Both the position numbers and the translations under genes were made by a program. 64,000 nt of DNA from Auricularia sp. M13 (Eukaryota; Basidiomycota; Agaricomycetes; Auriculariales; Auriculariaceae), in the NCBI GenBank assembly GCA_037042915.1, contig CM073196.1, forward strand, positions 248,001 to 312,000. The letters are read 5' to 3'. Under the pieces are notes generated by a model, which was given only the letters and a program-made list of their open reading frames with translations, did not search any database and had not been told where the DNA came from. Shown here piece after piece: positions 34,881-47,500 of the stretch (the first letter of the stretch is position 1; every line of letters begins with the position of its first letter).

Positions 34881-35543
34881 ATGACGGGCCTCCTGACGCG
34901 GATCTTCTCTGGGCTGCAGCCGCAGTCGTCGACGCGCGACATCGTGCCCCGGGGCCACTTTGCCGAGGAGGAGGGCGGTCCGTCCTTGCAAAATATATCC
35001 TGGGATAGTCACTGACAGCCCCGCCCCGATACAGCCGAGGTCGCCATCTTCGCGGCGGGCAGCTTCTGGAGCACCGAGCGGCTCTTCATCCAGCACTTCT
35101 CGCACCGCGGCCTGCGCAACTCGTGCGTCGGCTACATCGGCGGCCGCACGCGCGCGCCGTCCTACCGCCAGGTCTCCTCGGGCTCTACAGGGCACGCGGA
35201 GGCGGCGCGCATCGAGTTCGACCCGAACCAGATCTCGTACGCGGCCCTGGTGGAATTCTTCTTCCGCACGCACGACCCGACGACGCGCAACGCCCAAGGG
35301 CCGGACCGCGGCTCGCAGTTCCGCTCCGCGCTCTTCGTGCTCAACGACGACCAGCGCCAGATCGCGCGCCGCATCGCGGCCGAGGTGCAGAAGATCCGGT
35401 TCGACCCGCAGGACAAGACGCTCGTCACCGAGATCGTCGACGCCTCCCAGCTGCCGTGGTGGGACGCCGAGGACAAGCACCAGAAGTACCTCTTCACCAA
35501 CCCCAAGGGCTACCACTGCCCCACCCACAAGCTGCATTGGTAG
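34881..35543 (+). CDS. MsrA-family protein lacking the catalytic cysteine
   Basis: Peptide methionine-S-sulfoxide reductase fold. Two exons (34881-34977 and 35035-35543) give 606 nt, 201 residues. The N-terminus (MTGLLTRIFSGLQPQSS) is short and could be a weak presequence. The family motif GCFWG(T/V)E appears as GSFWSTERLF, so the active-site Cys is Ser and the following Gly is also Ser. Other family features remain: VGYIGG, YRQVSSGSTGHAEAARIEFDP, FFFRTHDPTT, DRGSQFRSALF, the conserved Tyr/Asp region and a C-terminal YHCPTHKLHW. Family knowledge says the Cys performs the attack on the sulfoxide. This protein is probably not a standard reductase. It may bind methionine sulfoxide, have a regulatory role, or be decaying. 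The frame itself is intact. Confidence 0.88.
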
Positions 35544-37119
35544 CCGCGCCCGCCCTCCGTTAGCGGCGTCAGCGGCGCGCATGAGCTGCCCCGCTGCTGC
35601 GGGCTGCGTTACTGGCTGACCGCCGCCGCCGACCGTCTTCGCCGCGCGTCGCAGGCCGACCCCTCTTAGCCGTCCCTCTAATATGTTCGCGCTTCCGCAA
35701 TGTACCCATACATAACCGCCCCCCACACGCGGCTGCTGCTGGAATTCTCCTTCACCAAGCTTTACCCTAGACGCATTAATACATGTGCCCCGAGTTGGAA
35801 GTGTACGCTCAGCAAAGCGCAAGTATGTTCCTCTGTGGATTATCCAAGATCGAGTGTCTCTCTGACGTGTTGCTCCCTTGGCGAGTGTACTTGCTTCACT
35901 CGCTTACTGTCCGTTAGAGTGTACCTCACCCACTTCACGATCACATTCCCTTAGACTGTTTCAGCCGTCCACCCTGAATCCCCATCTGCACGATATGCCT
36001 TCTCCGTAATACCCAACTCAATCACTCCCCAGCGCTCGCCGCCACAGGGGAAGGTTTCACGACTCCCGTTTCGAACTCGATGCCCGCGAGCGGATGGCGT
36101 CTGCCTTTCTACCTGGAGGAGAGACTATAGCTCGAGATCGCCAGATCGGAGCTGCATATAAGTACAGTAGGCCCCCCTGTTTCCGAGACGGCCGTATGTA
36201 ATACAGTAAGTACAGTATGTGTGTACTCTAATAGATCGCAACACATACCGTACCAATTAATATTATATGACTGCATGAGAGTGCCAACGAAGTCTGTCAA
36301 TGGGAGAACGCGTAAGTAATGCTTGACTTGAGAGAATACCAAGCATAGAGTTTGAAGTTTGTCCATGTCAGAATGGTTATGGGCCGTTCTAGGCCCTGTC
36401 CTCCTCCATCAGACAAAGTACAGTATAAGAATCCTCAGTGCAAGTTCAACGCTCAAAATCTCGCCATCCGTACACTGTACAGATTCAGATCAGCTGCGTT
36501 CTCCAAGATTTCCGATTCGTCTGTAACAAAAACTCGCGCCGTCGGGGATTCCGTACATGCCATACGCTAAATTTCCTCATCAGCGGTTTCCCCGGGCCTT
36601 GAAGATGGAGACGGTGTACCCATAGAGTATGTTCAGCTGTCTCGCAGGCTGACGGTTTCGTTCCATAATACGTCGGAGTTACCGGCGCTCCCGTCCGTCC
36701 CACTTCAGAGCTTCAGATGGATGGATCCAGCGACCAGTTGCACAGCGCGGAACCAAAAAAAAATCTTTGCATCTACAGTTCGCTAAACTTCAAAGGTTTT
36801 CTACCAGTGGGATCATGCATCACGATCACGAGTAACGCCATCAGGAGTTCAAATCCTGTAGTACCTGACACCGACTCACCCTGTGCAATGCCTGGACTAT
36901 GACTTCCCGTAGAGGAAACAGCAACTCGATATTCGCATGCGCAGAGTGAGAGTGAGAGTGAGAGTGAGATAGATGATCGGATCGGATCGAATGTATGTAT
37001 GTATGTATGTACCAGAGCATGAGTATGACGAGGCGAACCATGACCAAAAACGAAGAAAGAAAGATCGACCAGCACCGAAACGTTGAACGTTGGACGTGAA
37101 GAGCAAAGGGCGCTACGAC
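35544..37119. other. intergenic region with simple repeats
   Basis: The 3' flanks of the MsrA-like gene (+) and the coiled-coil gene (-), which converge here. Short microsatellites occur at about 36945-36970 (gagtga units) and about 36990-37010 (tatg units). A tRNA-like T-arm near 36846 lacks the rest of a tRNA. No gene is supported. Confidence 0.5.
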
Positions 37120-40100
37120 CTACGACTCGCCGCCGCTCTTATCCTTGTCCTTCTCCATCCGCCGCTGGCGCTCCTTGGCGATCTCGACCTGGCGCTGCAA
37201 CGACCTACAGGAAAGGACACCGCATCAGCATCAGCACAGAAAACCGCGCAGCGCACGACGCACTTGACAGCATTCTCCAGCTCGCCCACGCGCTCCTTGG
37301 CCCCCTGGCGCTCGCGCTTCACGCGCTCCTCCGCGGCCCTTATACGCGCCTCATACTCCCTCACTCTCGCCTCCCACTTCCCATCGGCCGCCGCGGCGCG
37401 CTCCGCCTGGGCCGCGACGCGCTCCTCCGTGCTCGCCAGCTGATTCTGCGCATTCACCAGCCGGCGCTCCGCCATCGTCGCCCGTGCCGTCAACGCCCTC
37501 ACCTCCGCCTCATGCGCCGCGCTACTGCGCGCCTTCCCGCCGTCTTTACTGCTCAGCTGGCTCGTAAGCTCCGCGATGCTCGCGCGCGCGCCCTCCAGCT
37601 CGCCCTGGGCGGCCAGCAGCCGCCTGCGCCACGCGGCCTTGTGCTCCGCGAGCGCCTTGACGGAGCCCTCGAGCCGCTCGACGGTGCGCCAGCGCGCGTC
37701 GAGCGTGCGCCGCAGCTCGCCCGTGCGCTCCGCCAGCCGCGCCTCGGCCTCCTTGACCCGCTTCTCGAACTCGCCGTGCAGCGACGCCAGCGCTTTCAGC
37801 CGCGCGAGCAGCCCCTCGTTGAAGACTGCGAAGTTGGTGAACGGCTTGGTCGTCGTGCTCGCGCTCGTGTTGGCGTTGCCCGACGACCCAGCCTGAGCCT
37901 TCTTCTGCACACGCAGTCAGCGCTGCGTAAAACACGGAAAGAGAGAAAAACAGACGTACCGGCGTCCCCGCAGCACCGAGCACCTTGTCGAGGTACCCCC
38001 ACACCGTGAGCAACAGCGTATTCCTCTCGGAAATCTGGTCGCGGAACGTGCCCTCGGCATTCAACAGCGCCCTCTGGTCCTTCCCCATCCGCGCCTCCAG
38101 CTCCGCAACGCGCTCCCGATCGCGCTCAGCCTGCTTCAGCGCAGCCTGCGCCGCATCGAGCTTCTCGCTCAAGTTCATCCTTGCCTGCGCAGCAGCCGCC
38201 TCCCGCGCAGCCGCCTCGCGCGCCTCGCCCGCCGCGCGGTCCAGCTGCGCCTCCTTCTCGCGCAACCTGCGCTCTTTATCCTCGAGCTCCGCCTTGACGC
38301 GCTCCAAGTCGGTGGTGAGCCGCGCAACCTCGCGCCGCACGGTCTCCAGCTCGAGCTCCAGCGCGAACTTGTCACCCGCAGCCTGCTCCGTGCGCTCGAG
38401 CGCCGCGCGCACCGCCTCGCGCTCGTCCTCCGCGCGCTGCCGCGCGGACTCGGCGGCCGCGACGTCTGCCTCGAGCGCGCGCAGCTCGCCTTGCAGCTGT
38501 TGCAGGTCCGCTGCGAGCTCTGCGGCGTGCTGAGCGAGCTCCGTCTCGCGCGCTGCATGGGCTAGTGCCGACTCGCGGTTCGCGTCCGCTTCTGCGCGCG
38601 CGTCTCGCGCTGCGTCTTTCGCTGCTGCTAGACGCTACAACGAACTGCATCAGCACTCCAGCAGAACACCCAGAACCTGAACAGAAGACGCACGTCCTTG
38701 AGCAACTGCTCAATACCCTGCTCCCTCTCCAGCTCGACTCTCACATCATCTCGTTCTCTGAAAACAAGCCATGCATATTCAGCCAACACACCAGGGAGAA
38801 AGAAAAAACAAAGACATACCGCGCAACACAATCCACCTCGTCCTCCAACTCAAACACACGTTCCCCGAGCCGCTTAATCTCCGCGTTCGCCTGCTCGAGC
38901 TCCTCGGCCGCCTGCGCGAAATTCTCAAGCTCCGCGTTGACCGCGCGCGCGTCGGCCTCGAGGTCCGCCAGGTCCGCCCGGAGCGCGCCGCACTCGTCCT
39001 CGCGCTCGGCCAGCGCGTGCCGCAGGTCGGCCACTTCGGCTTCGAGTTCTGCGTTGGCCTAAGGATGCGGATGCGAGCGTTAGCGAGCCACTCAGAGGAG
39101 AGAAAGCGGGTCTGCGTTTGGGTGTTGCATGGGGGGACGGAGGAAAGTTGAAGGAGGGATGGGAGAGTGCGAGGGAAGAGGCGGTCGGAGGGATGGAAGG
39201 AGGGAGTGAGGTATAGGAGAGAGATAAACCAAGACGACGCACATCGCGCAGATCCTCGAGCTGGCCCCTCGTCTCCTCCATCTCCTGGCGCCACTCGCCC
39301 TCGACGGTATCAACGACACGGTCGAGCTCGGCATCGCGCGCCTCGAGCTCGTCCTCCTTCGTCTGCAGCTCGATCTCCGTCGCCGCCAGCCGGTCGCGCA
39401 GCGCGTTGACCTCCTCCTACAGTCCGCCTCATCATCAATCAGCACACCACGCGCGGAGAATACCGCGCACCTCCAGAGCCTCCCTGCTCAACCGCTCCTC
39501 ATACACCTCGGCACGACTCGCCGAGCGCTCGGCGCTCAGGCCCTCCTGCGCGCGCTGCAGGCCCTCCACCTCGAGCCGCGCGCCGTCGAGCTCGTCGAGC
39601 AGCGCGTCCTTCTCCTCGCGCAGCGCGTCGACCTCGTCGCGCAGCCGCTCCAGCTCAGCGACGTTCTCCTCCATCACCGCGCGCGCGTTCTCCAGCTCCG
39701 CGTGCAGGGCTTCTGTCGCGTCGCCTGCAGTGGCGACGAAGACGAAGGGAGCCAGGTGTGGCGGAGATGTAGGGTGCGACGGAGCGAGTCAGGTGCGGCG
39801 GAGAGGGGCATGGTGCGACGGAGCGAGCGAGCCAGGTAGCGAGTGAAGCATAGGGGTGAGCGACGACGGCGAGGATGGAGGTTGGTCAGGTCAAATGGTG
39901 TTGTGTGGGCGTGCGATAAAAGCAACGCACCAGGCCCAACGCCGCCCTTCCGCCGGCGCATCTCGCGCATCTCGCGCTCGCGCTCGTCGAGCAGCGCCTC
40001 GAGCTCGCGCTCGCGGTCGAAGTGCGACTCGGCGCAGGTCGTGCCCGACGCTGAGGTCGGCGGTCGCGACTATCCAACCGATATCAGGACAATCGCATTA

Positions 40101-41344
40101 AGAGGAAGAACGGTTTGCTGTGCGCGCACCTCATACTCGCGCAGCTGCTTCTTCAGCCGCTTGATCTCGACGCCGCGCGCCTGGACTTCGATCTACAACC
40201 AACACATGAGAAGGCGCAAGTCAGCATGATTTACAAGGAGGGGAGTAGGCAGGGAAGAGGGAACGCACCTTGAGGTTAATATTCTGCTTGAGCGCTAGCT
40301 CGACGTGCTCCGGGTTGTTCTCTTGCAGCCGTTCTTCAAGGAAATGTACTTTAAGCTTGAGCGAGAAGTTCTCCTTCTTCAGCGAGTCGATGACCTGCAG
40401 AACGAGGTGAGCGGTTGGGACTTTGAACGCGGGGTGTGGAGGGTTTTGGGACATGGTGGGTGGGAACGATGTAAGGATACGAGCGAGAGCTTGCGCTCAA
40501 ACACAAGGCCCAAATGCCACCGCTACAATTGGAAAGGCGGACGCAGTAACGTCGCAGAGCGCGACAACGCAAGCCGGGCACGCATCCAAGGCGAAGGTGC
40601 GCGCGCGTCTCAACATTCGTGTATTCGCGTGCGGGTTGCGAATGAACGGCAATAGTAGCCAAGATTCATGGTCGTGGACGCGCTGGAGGACATCAGGAGC
40701 AACTGGGAGATTGGAGGGTTGGTAACGAGACCAACGAGTGAGCCCGACGATGTCCTGAGGCCGGCGATCCCCATTCGGCGCGGGTCGCGCATGCCGTGCA
40801 CAATACACGCGCGCAGCCAGCCGTTGCCGTTGCGAAGGCAAAGGTCCCAAAGGACGCTGTATACAATCCCATGCCACTCGCCGCCCCAGAGCGAGGCCAG
40901 CGTCGTAGTACAGGCCAGCCAGCCAGCGCACCAGCAGACGCGAAACCGAGGCCTCGTGGAGATATAGCACGCCGTCCGGGCCTCGAACAACGACGCAGAC
41001 GCGTAGAACGCCGACCAGCGCAATACCGAACAATAAACTCCATTAAAAGTAAGAAAAATGCTTACTTTCTCCTGCTCGCGCAGCGTCAAGTTCACCCCGC
41101 TCTTGCCCGTCGCCGCGCTGCTCCGTCGTCGATGCAGGCCCGGTTTGCTCGCGGCAATCGGTGTCTTGGTCGGGTCCTCGTCCGGCGTCGAGGAGTCGTT
41201 GTGGGTGTGCGCGGCGGTCGAGCCGCTCATCGTCGACCGGCGCGCATTGCTCGCGCTCGTCGGCCCCGTCAGCGACGAGTTCAGCGAGCCGAGCGAGAGC
41301 TCGGGGTGTAGTTGTGAGTGGGACGAGTTGAATGAGTTGGCCAT
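37120..41344 (-). CDS. centrosomin/Mto1-like coiled-coil protein (gamma-tubulin complex receptor)
   Basis: A long multi-exon gene of about 11 exons and roughly 900 residues. It starts at 41344 (MANSFNSSHSQLHPELSLGS) and ends at TAG 37122-37120 after KDKDKSGGES. The N-terminal third has the centrosomin N-terminal motif 1 split over three exons: LTLREQEK (exon end 41066), VIDSLKKENFSLKLKVHFLEERL (40394-40269) and IEVQARGVEIKRLKKQLREYE (40192-40130). That motif recruits the gamma-tubulin complex to spindle pole bodies and other nucleation sites in Mto1/ApsB/centrosomin proteins. Almost everything after it is Glu/Ala/Arg-rich heptad coiled coil (40.0-37.2 kb). Downstream exon edges are approximate. 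An earlier in-frame start is possible, but the Ser-rich N-terminus at 41344 fits the family. Confidence 0.82.
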
Positions 41345-42339
41345 CTGCGTGGGCGGCGAAAGCGCCGGCCGCGACGGTGGCTGGGATATGTGTGGAGGTT
41401 CGGGACGGAAGCGATGTTCGGTTTGGACCGGACAAACAACAGCGCGTTCTTGTGCTCCGGCTCGCTGCAGACTCAAATCGTGTAATCCACGCATGGGATT
41501 CCGCTGCTACCCAAGATATGCGTGCCTGGTCTTGTAATGGTGCATTATCCAATTCTTCGATGTCCCGCATTTTTCACCTGTCTACAATCTGAGCACCATG
41601 GCCTACTCTTTCACACGTCGACTGCACCGGTCCCCTCTTGCATCCTCGCGCTCTCTAACAGACGTTTACTACGGTTCCTGAACTCTGGCTTCTCTTGGCT
41701 TGGTGCTGTGTGCATCCAATCCCCGCGCTCTCGCATCTACAGAACGTTACAGTAACACGTTCGGTCCTGCATGCCCGTACCCCACAGATCAGCTACGGGG
41801 TGGGGTACCCCGTATTGTGGGCCGAGTGCCCCATCTTAGCAAGCAATACATGTAGAGTTGTGGCTGGGTGCTGAGACCGCCGGTAACTCAAGGCGGTTTG
41901 AGCAACACTAAGTATTCACGGATCTGCTACACTAAGTGTTCATGGGTAACTCTGCATTCTCACACAAGTAAATCATTCGGTCTTATTCACCCAAACATAG
42001 CACTTAGGATGAGGGAGGAATGCCGTGATAGAGCGATCTCATGGATTAGAGAGCGTGCATATAAATCGCACTCTAGCTGGCGAGCGCACGCACACGAGAA
42101 CGGGCCTGAAGGACAAGCAAGCAGCGGCAGCACCGAGCGGCGGTGCAAACGGCGCCAACACGCGGTGGGGCGGCGTGAAGACGCGGGTCGGCCGCTAGCC
42201 AGACGGGACGTGATGACGGAGGGCAGACAGGACGGGACGGTGTAGGCGGCAGCCAGACGCAGACGAGCCGGGCGAGCAGAGCGGGTCGATCGCGAGCAGG
42301 GCCGGACGGGAGGCCGCCGGCGGATCGTCTGCGGCTGCG
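41345..42339. other. intergenic region with GGGGTACCCC palindrome cluster
   Basis: No gene seen. A compact cluster at 41775-41838 contains gtaccccac, cggggtggggtaccccg and tgccccat, that is, inverted copies of a tggggta-type motif. Similar motifs occur around the KDZ gene (54.69 and 60.9-61.09 kb). Confidence 0.5.
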
Positions 42340-43420
42340 CGGCGAGCAGGTGGGCGCGCCGGGCAGACGAGCGCACGGCGCGCGGCGGGCAGACGAGCGC
42401 AGGGGGCGGGCCGTCCGGTTTGACACCTTTGCGCGTCTGCGCGCATGCGCGTACGGTACGGGAAGGGGAAAGGCGGGCAGACGAGCGCGGCTTGGGCGCC
42501 TTTGCGCGTCTGCGCTCGCGCGCGACGATTTTGCGCGTCTGCGCACGCGGCGACGGCGAGCAGGCGGGCGACGGCGAGCAGACGAGCAGAGCGGGGGCGC
42601 CGCGTGCGCGTATGCGCGTCTGTGCGCACGGGGAGACGACGGAGGCCGGCGCGCCGGGCAGACGGGCGCGGCGGACGACGGCGAGCAGGCGGGCGCAGTG
42701 GGCACACGAGCGGGCGCGCTTTGCGCGTCTGCGCGTCTGTGCGCACGGGGAGACGACGGAGGCCGGCGCGCGCGGGCAGACGGGCGCGGCGGACGGCGGC
42801 GAGCAGGCGGGCGCAGTGGGCACATGAGCGGGCGCCTTTGCGCGTCTGCGCGTCTGTGCGCACGGGGAGACGACGGAGGCCGGCGCGCCGGGCAGACGGG
42901 CGCGGCGGACGACGGCGAGCAGGTGGGCGCAGTGGGCACACGAGCGGGGCGCCTTTGCGCGTCTGCGCGTCTGCGCGTCTGTGCGCACGGGGAGACGACG
43001 GAGGCGGGCGACGGCGAGCAGACGCGCAGAGCGGGGGCGCCGCGTGCGCGTATGCGCGTCTGTGCGCACGGGGAGACGACGGAGGCGGGCGCGGCGGGCA
43101 GACGGGCGCGGCGGACGGACGGCGAACGGGCGCGGCGCAGTGGGAACACGAGCGGGGGCGCCTTTGCGCGTCTGCGCGTCTGTGTGCACGGGGAGACGAC
43201 GGAGGCGGGCGCGCCGGGCAGACGGCCGCGGCGGACGACGGCGAGCAGGTGGGCGCCGCGGGCAGACGAGCGCGGCGGATGAGCCGTCCCGTCTGACACC
43301 TTTGCGCGTCTGCGCGCATGCACGTACGGGGCGGGAAGGGCAAAAGGGGGCGCAGACGAACGGGGCGGGAAGACGAGCGGGGCAGGCAGATGAACGGGCG
43401 CGGCTTGCGCTTTCCAAACG
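42340..43420. repeat. very GC-rich minisatellite
   Basis: An irregular tandem array built from gcgcgtctgcgcgtct, tgtgcgcacggggagacgac and gcgagcaggcgggcgcagtg blocks. The block tgtgcgcacggggagacg recurs at 42621, 42738, 42855, 42980, 43061 and 43181 (one copy tgtgtgcac), spacings 117, 117, 125, 81 and 120 bp. The array is framed by near-identical stretches tgacacctttgcgcgtctgc at 42421 and about 43296. Because stops are rare in such sequence, several frames stay open on both strands; I do not consider them genes. Confidence 0.85.
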
Positions 43421-44593
43421 GCGACCGACAAGCGGCTGCTATAGCTCGCCGCCGTTCCTTTGCTCTCTGCAAGGCTGTTACCGCGCTCTCTTTACATGAA
43501 CCGCGCCCGCGACGAGCTCCGCGCAGACAGCGCGACGGATCCCAGCGCCCTGGATTGCGAGGCCACGCGTGTATCGCTGACCTACCGGGGCGCGGACGTT
43601 CCACGACGCGAGCCGGTCGTCCAGCAGGCGCGCTTCGAATCCTTGCATGATTCGAACGCTAACGCAGTTCAGCAGGCGCCCCGCGGCGCGCACAGCCATC
43701 GTATCAACGCGCCTGCCGGTCGAATTGGGAGCACACAGGTGAGCTTCAATTCTTTGATTTTTCGTCCCACCAACGGCTTTAGGCTATCGGCGTTGCCCTC
43801 ACGTCGTTCCTGCTGCTTTTTGTCAACGTTCGCCTCGCGTTTATAGTCTCCTGCATTCTTACCGCTGTCGCGTTCGCGAGTTTATTCGTGATCGTTGCGT
43901 GCCAGTGGTACTTCGTTGCACACTATCCCGACCAGGCATTGTCATTCCATGCCGTCGCTGCCTCAGCGGGCGGACTCACCCTCCATACTTGTGCCGTGTT
44001 TGCTTATGCCTGCGTTCACTTGTCTATTATGTTGACAGATTGAACTACTTGTATCACCGTTCGAAGTGTTTCTTGATGTAGCTTAATGTAGCAGTCAGCT
44101 GCACATATCAATAAATCAGTGTTTTCTTGCAGAACAAAAATACAGAAGTAACAGTGAACGGACGCGACTCACGGATATCTTTCTCGTGGGAGGATCAATT
44201 CCTGACTATAAATTTCTCAACGGCAATGGTTTCTTGCGGGAAAGAAAACTCAACGAAGCAGCCCAACTCACATCGCGATATTGTCATAATTACTGACCGT
44301 TCACATGGACACGCATCGGGTATCCGGTTCCGCGCAAGTGTATAGTCAGCTCGAGAAATTCTCTCACATTGAATCTGATTGTCTTGATTATGACGGATGT
44401 GGTGCGCGTACTGGTGACAATGTTGAGCTAGGCTGCGGGTTACAATAGATGATACGCACCGTGAATCATATAAACCTGCGTCTACTCATCATGTATGCGG
44501 CGTGATCAGCTTTGCTGTCTTGGGTCAAGAACACATCTGGTCAAGTGGTTTACATTGCTGACATTTAAGGGAAAGATTCGACGAGACATGTAT
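43421..44593. other. intergenic region
   Basis: No supported gene. Short open frames at 43460-43846 lack motifs. The second half is AT-richer than its surroundings and presumably includes the 3' flank of the minus-strand gene that follows. Confidence 0.4.
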
Positions 44594-47500
44594 CTACGCG
44601 GACCACGGCACAACGGTCGGGTACAACATCGGAACTGGCGGCTCGCGCAAGAAGTAATCTGAATACGTCTGGGCATAGGCGCGCCAGACATGTTGCTCGA
44701 ATGAGACGAAGCGCGACTCGTCATCGAATGCATCGGGCATTGCGGGGAGAGCTGCGCGCGGCCAAGTAGACGCGACGCGGTGGAATGCCCGTATCGAAGC
44801 TTGCCGCTGGCGCCAGTCCGCAGCGGTCAGAGGACTCGGCCCTTTCGGCACGAACGTTGTGTCGCCCCAGATCTCTGTTATCATGCGCGTACGCTCGAGC
44901 ACCGACTCCGTGTTCAGCGCCTCGCACGACGGGTACGCGCGACGCAGATGGTCATCGAGCTGGAATAGCGCAGTGCGAAACGTGAGCTCGGCCATGTCCC
45001 AGATAATCATCGTCCTCCATTCCGCGGACGGCCAGACGTATTTCAAGTCGCCCGGGGCACATGCGAACGCAGGCAGCATATGATTGTTGTAGAACAACGG
45101 GCCTTCCTCGGGCTGCAGCACATCGTGCAGGCGCTGACGCGGTGTCGGGCCGATTAACGGCCCCGTTTCTGAGGGCGCGACTGACGTCGAGGACGTTGCG
45201 GTGGGCTGCGGCGCCGACGACGCGACGGTAGAGGTGGAGGCGACTGCACCTTGCGGCGCCGACGACGTCGGTGATGTTGCCGTGAGTTGCGGCGCAGACG
45301 ATGTGAGCGAGGATGAAGGTTGCAGCGCGGACGACGCAAAGGATGTTGAGGGGGAGGCAGCTTGCGGCCCGGAAGAGCGATGCTCGGGTCCAGGTGCGGC
45401 TGGATCTGCAGCTGCAGCTGGAGGAAGGCTTCCTGGCAGCGGCGCGTTCGGGTAGAGCTTGGCGTACTCGCTGACTGCCAATGCGAATCTCCGGCTGCGC
45501 GTGCGCGAGCCGACCGCCCCGAGCGCGTCCATGGGAACCTGCAAGCTAGTAGCGCAGGTTGCAATTAGTGATCTTGTCCTCACAGCGATGTCGCGCACTC
45601 ACGGAGCGTCGAAGGACTGCGCTGGCCAGAGGCGCAGCTGAACCGGCTTGTCCTTCGTCCCATACAGGTACTTGGGCGTGTTCCCGCTATACAACCGCAG
45701 CGGCTTTGTCAAGCGCTCTCCTGCCAGAGCGCCGCCTTCGCAGATCCCGTCGTCCATGAGGTAGTACAGCACCCTGCCGTTCTCGTAATCCCACCACTGG
45801 AAACAGTCCTCGTAATCGGCCCGATTGTTGCCCTTGAGACCGAAGAGCTTGAACTCCAGATAGCCATCGTCACCTTCACCTTCCTCGCCAAAGTGCTCGA
45901 AGTCCTTGAGCGCTCGTTTGTTCCCCTTCTTTGTCCAGCGCCAACCCGACGGCTCGTGGAGGTAACGATCGTCCTCGCGCGCCAAAAGTCGTCCGTCCGA
46001 AGTGCGCTGCCCACCCACTGCATTCTCGAAGTACCGGCTCTCGACCTCGATGCGAGTGCCGTCCGGGTTGACGCGCGTCATGTCGACGTCGTCGTCCGAG
46101 TCGTAACCCTGCCCGCCTGCACCCTCGACGGGGCTCGCCACTCGCGTAGTGGGTGCTGTCGATGGAGGCTCGGAAGCGTAAGTCGATGCGGCAGACGACG
46201 AGGACGAGATCGAGGATGACGCCTCGAAAGACGGTATGTGCAGCTGCGACGGTGCGACATCCAGCTCGACCTGGATCGATTCGGGCTCGGGCTCGATATG
46301 TAATCCGAGTGCTCTCGTCCATTCCACATCGCGAGTTGCAGGGATGACGGCGCGCAGGATGGCGCGCCAATCCTCCCGGTCGAACTTGGAAACTTCTCGG
46401 ATAGGCTGCGTCGCCAGGCTGCGCATCCGTTGCGGTCGAATCCTCATCCACGCGGCCAGCATGAGCGAACGCTTCGTCTCCTTGTCCTCGCCGCGAAAGC
46501 CCACGAGATGCTCCATGACAGGTACTAGCAACAGGCGCCCAGGATTTGCTTTTTCGTCGACTGGGAAGTCGGGCGCAGAAGACAGCATCTTGACGCGCTC
46601 TTGGGATCGCCCCAAAGTCTTTGCGACGGCGTCTTCTGCCACCGGCCAGTCCTGCGGCCACCAGGCGGGATACAGAGGCTTGTCGGCACGACGCTTGCTG
46701 TACGGCCATCGCACCTTGTCCGCGGCCTTCGATTCGCGCTCTTGTTTCTTCTTCGCACCACGCGCCTGCTCTTCCCTGCGGGGTTTCTTTTGCTGCCCGG
46801 GTTGACCTGATACATCTCATTAACCCTCACGCCGCAAGGTCCTATGTAGCATACCTTTGGCTTTACGCTTCTGGCCACGGACTGCCTGCTGGATATCCAC
46901 CTCCATCGCGTCCTCGACGCCGCCGCGCACGTCGTTGAGACCGGGGTCGTCGTCGTAGGGAATAACTACTTAGTCAAGATCAATTGCTGCGTAGCACAAT
47001 TGAACGCCGGGACGCACCTGTCAGCATCGAACTGCTAGCCCATCCTGTCTGTGCCGACGGCGGAGCTTGTGGATGTTGCCCTGGCGGTACCGTCGCTGGA
47101 ACGGGCGGCGGCGCCGGCAACACTTTGGGCGCGGGGACTTGGGGCGCGGCGGCTGGCGGCACGGCGAGTTGTGGCGCGGCGACTTGGGGCGCGGGGACTT
47201 GGGGCGCGGGGACTGTCGACACGGGGAGTTGTGGCGCGGCGACTGGTGGCGCGGCGAGTTGCAGCGCGGCGGCTGGCGGCACGGCGACTGGCGGCACGGC
47301 GAGTTGTGGCGCGGCGACTGGTGGCGCGGCGAGTTGGGGCGCAGCGACTGGCGGCGCGGGCGGCGGTGGCGGCACCGGCCCATCGTCGTTCATAATGGTA
47401 TCGTCGTCTTGCCGGAATTCGTCGGTCGCAGGCGGTGGAGGTTGGCCCCATTGCAGATGCTGATCCTCCTGATACGCTCCGACGTGGGACACAGCGCGCG

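Noticed and set aside
34545-35822. 425-codon minus-strand frame antisense to the MsrA-like gene
   Set aside because: It is a GC-rich shadow of the MsrA-like exons, which carry family motifs on the plus strand.
36780-36870. tRNA-like T-arm (caggagttcaaatcctg) near 36844-36860
   Set aside because: The stem and loop are perfect, but no matching acceptor, D-arm or anticodon arm exists at the right distance. At most it is a pol III B-box relic or chance.
41987-43604. Open frames of 452-476 codons on the minus strand and 283-310 on the plus strand
   Set aside because: They overlap the GC minisatellite. Several frames are open at once on both strands and read as Arg/Ala/Pro repeats, the usual result of stop-poor tandem DNA.
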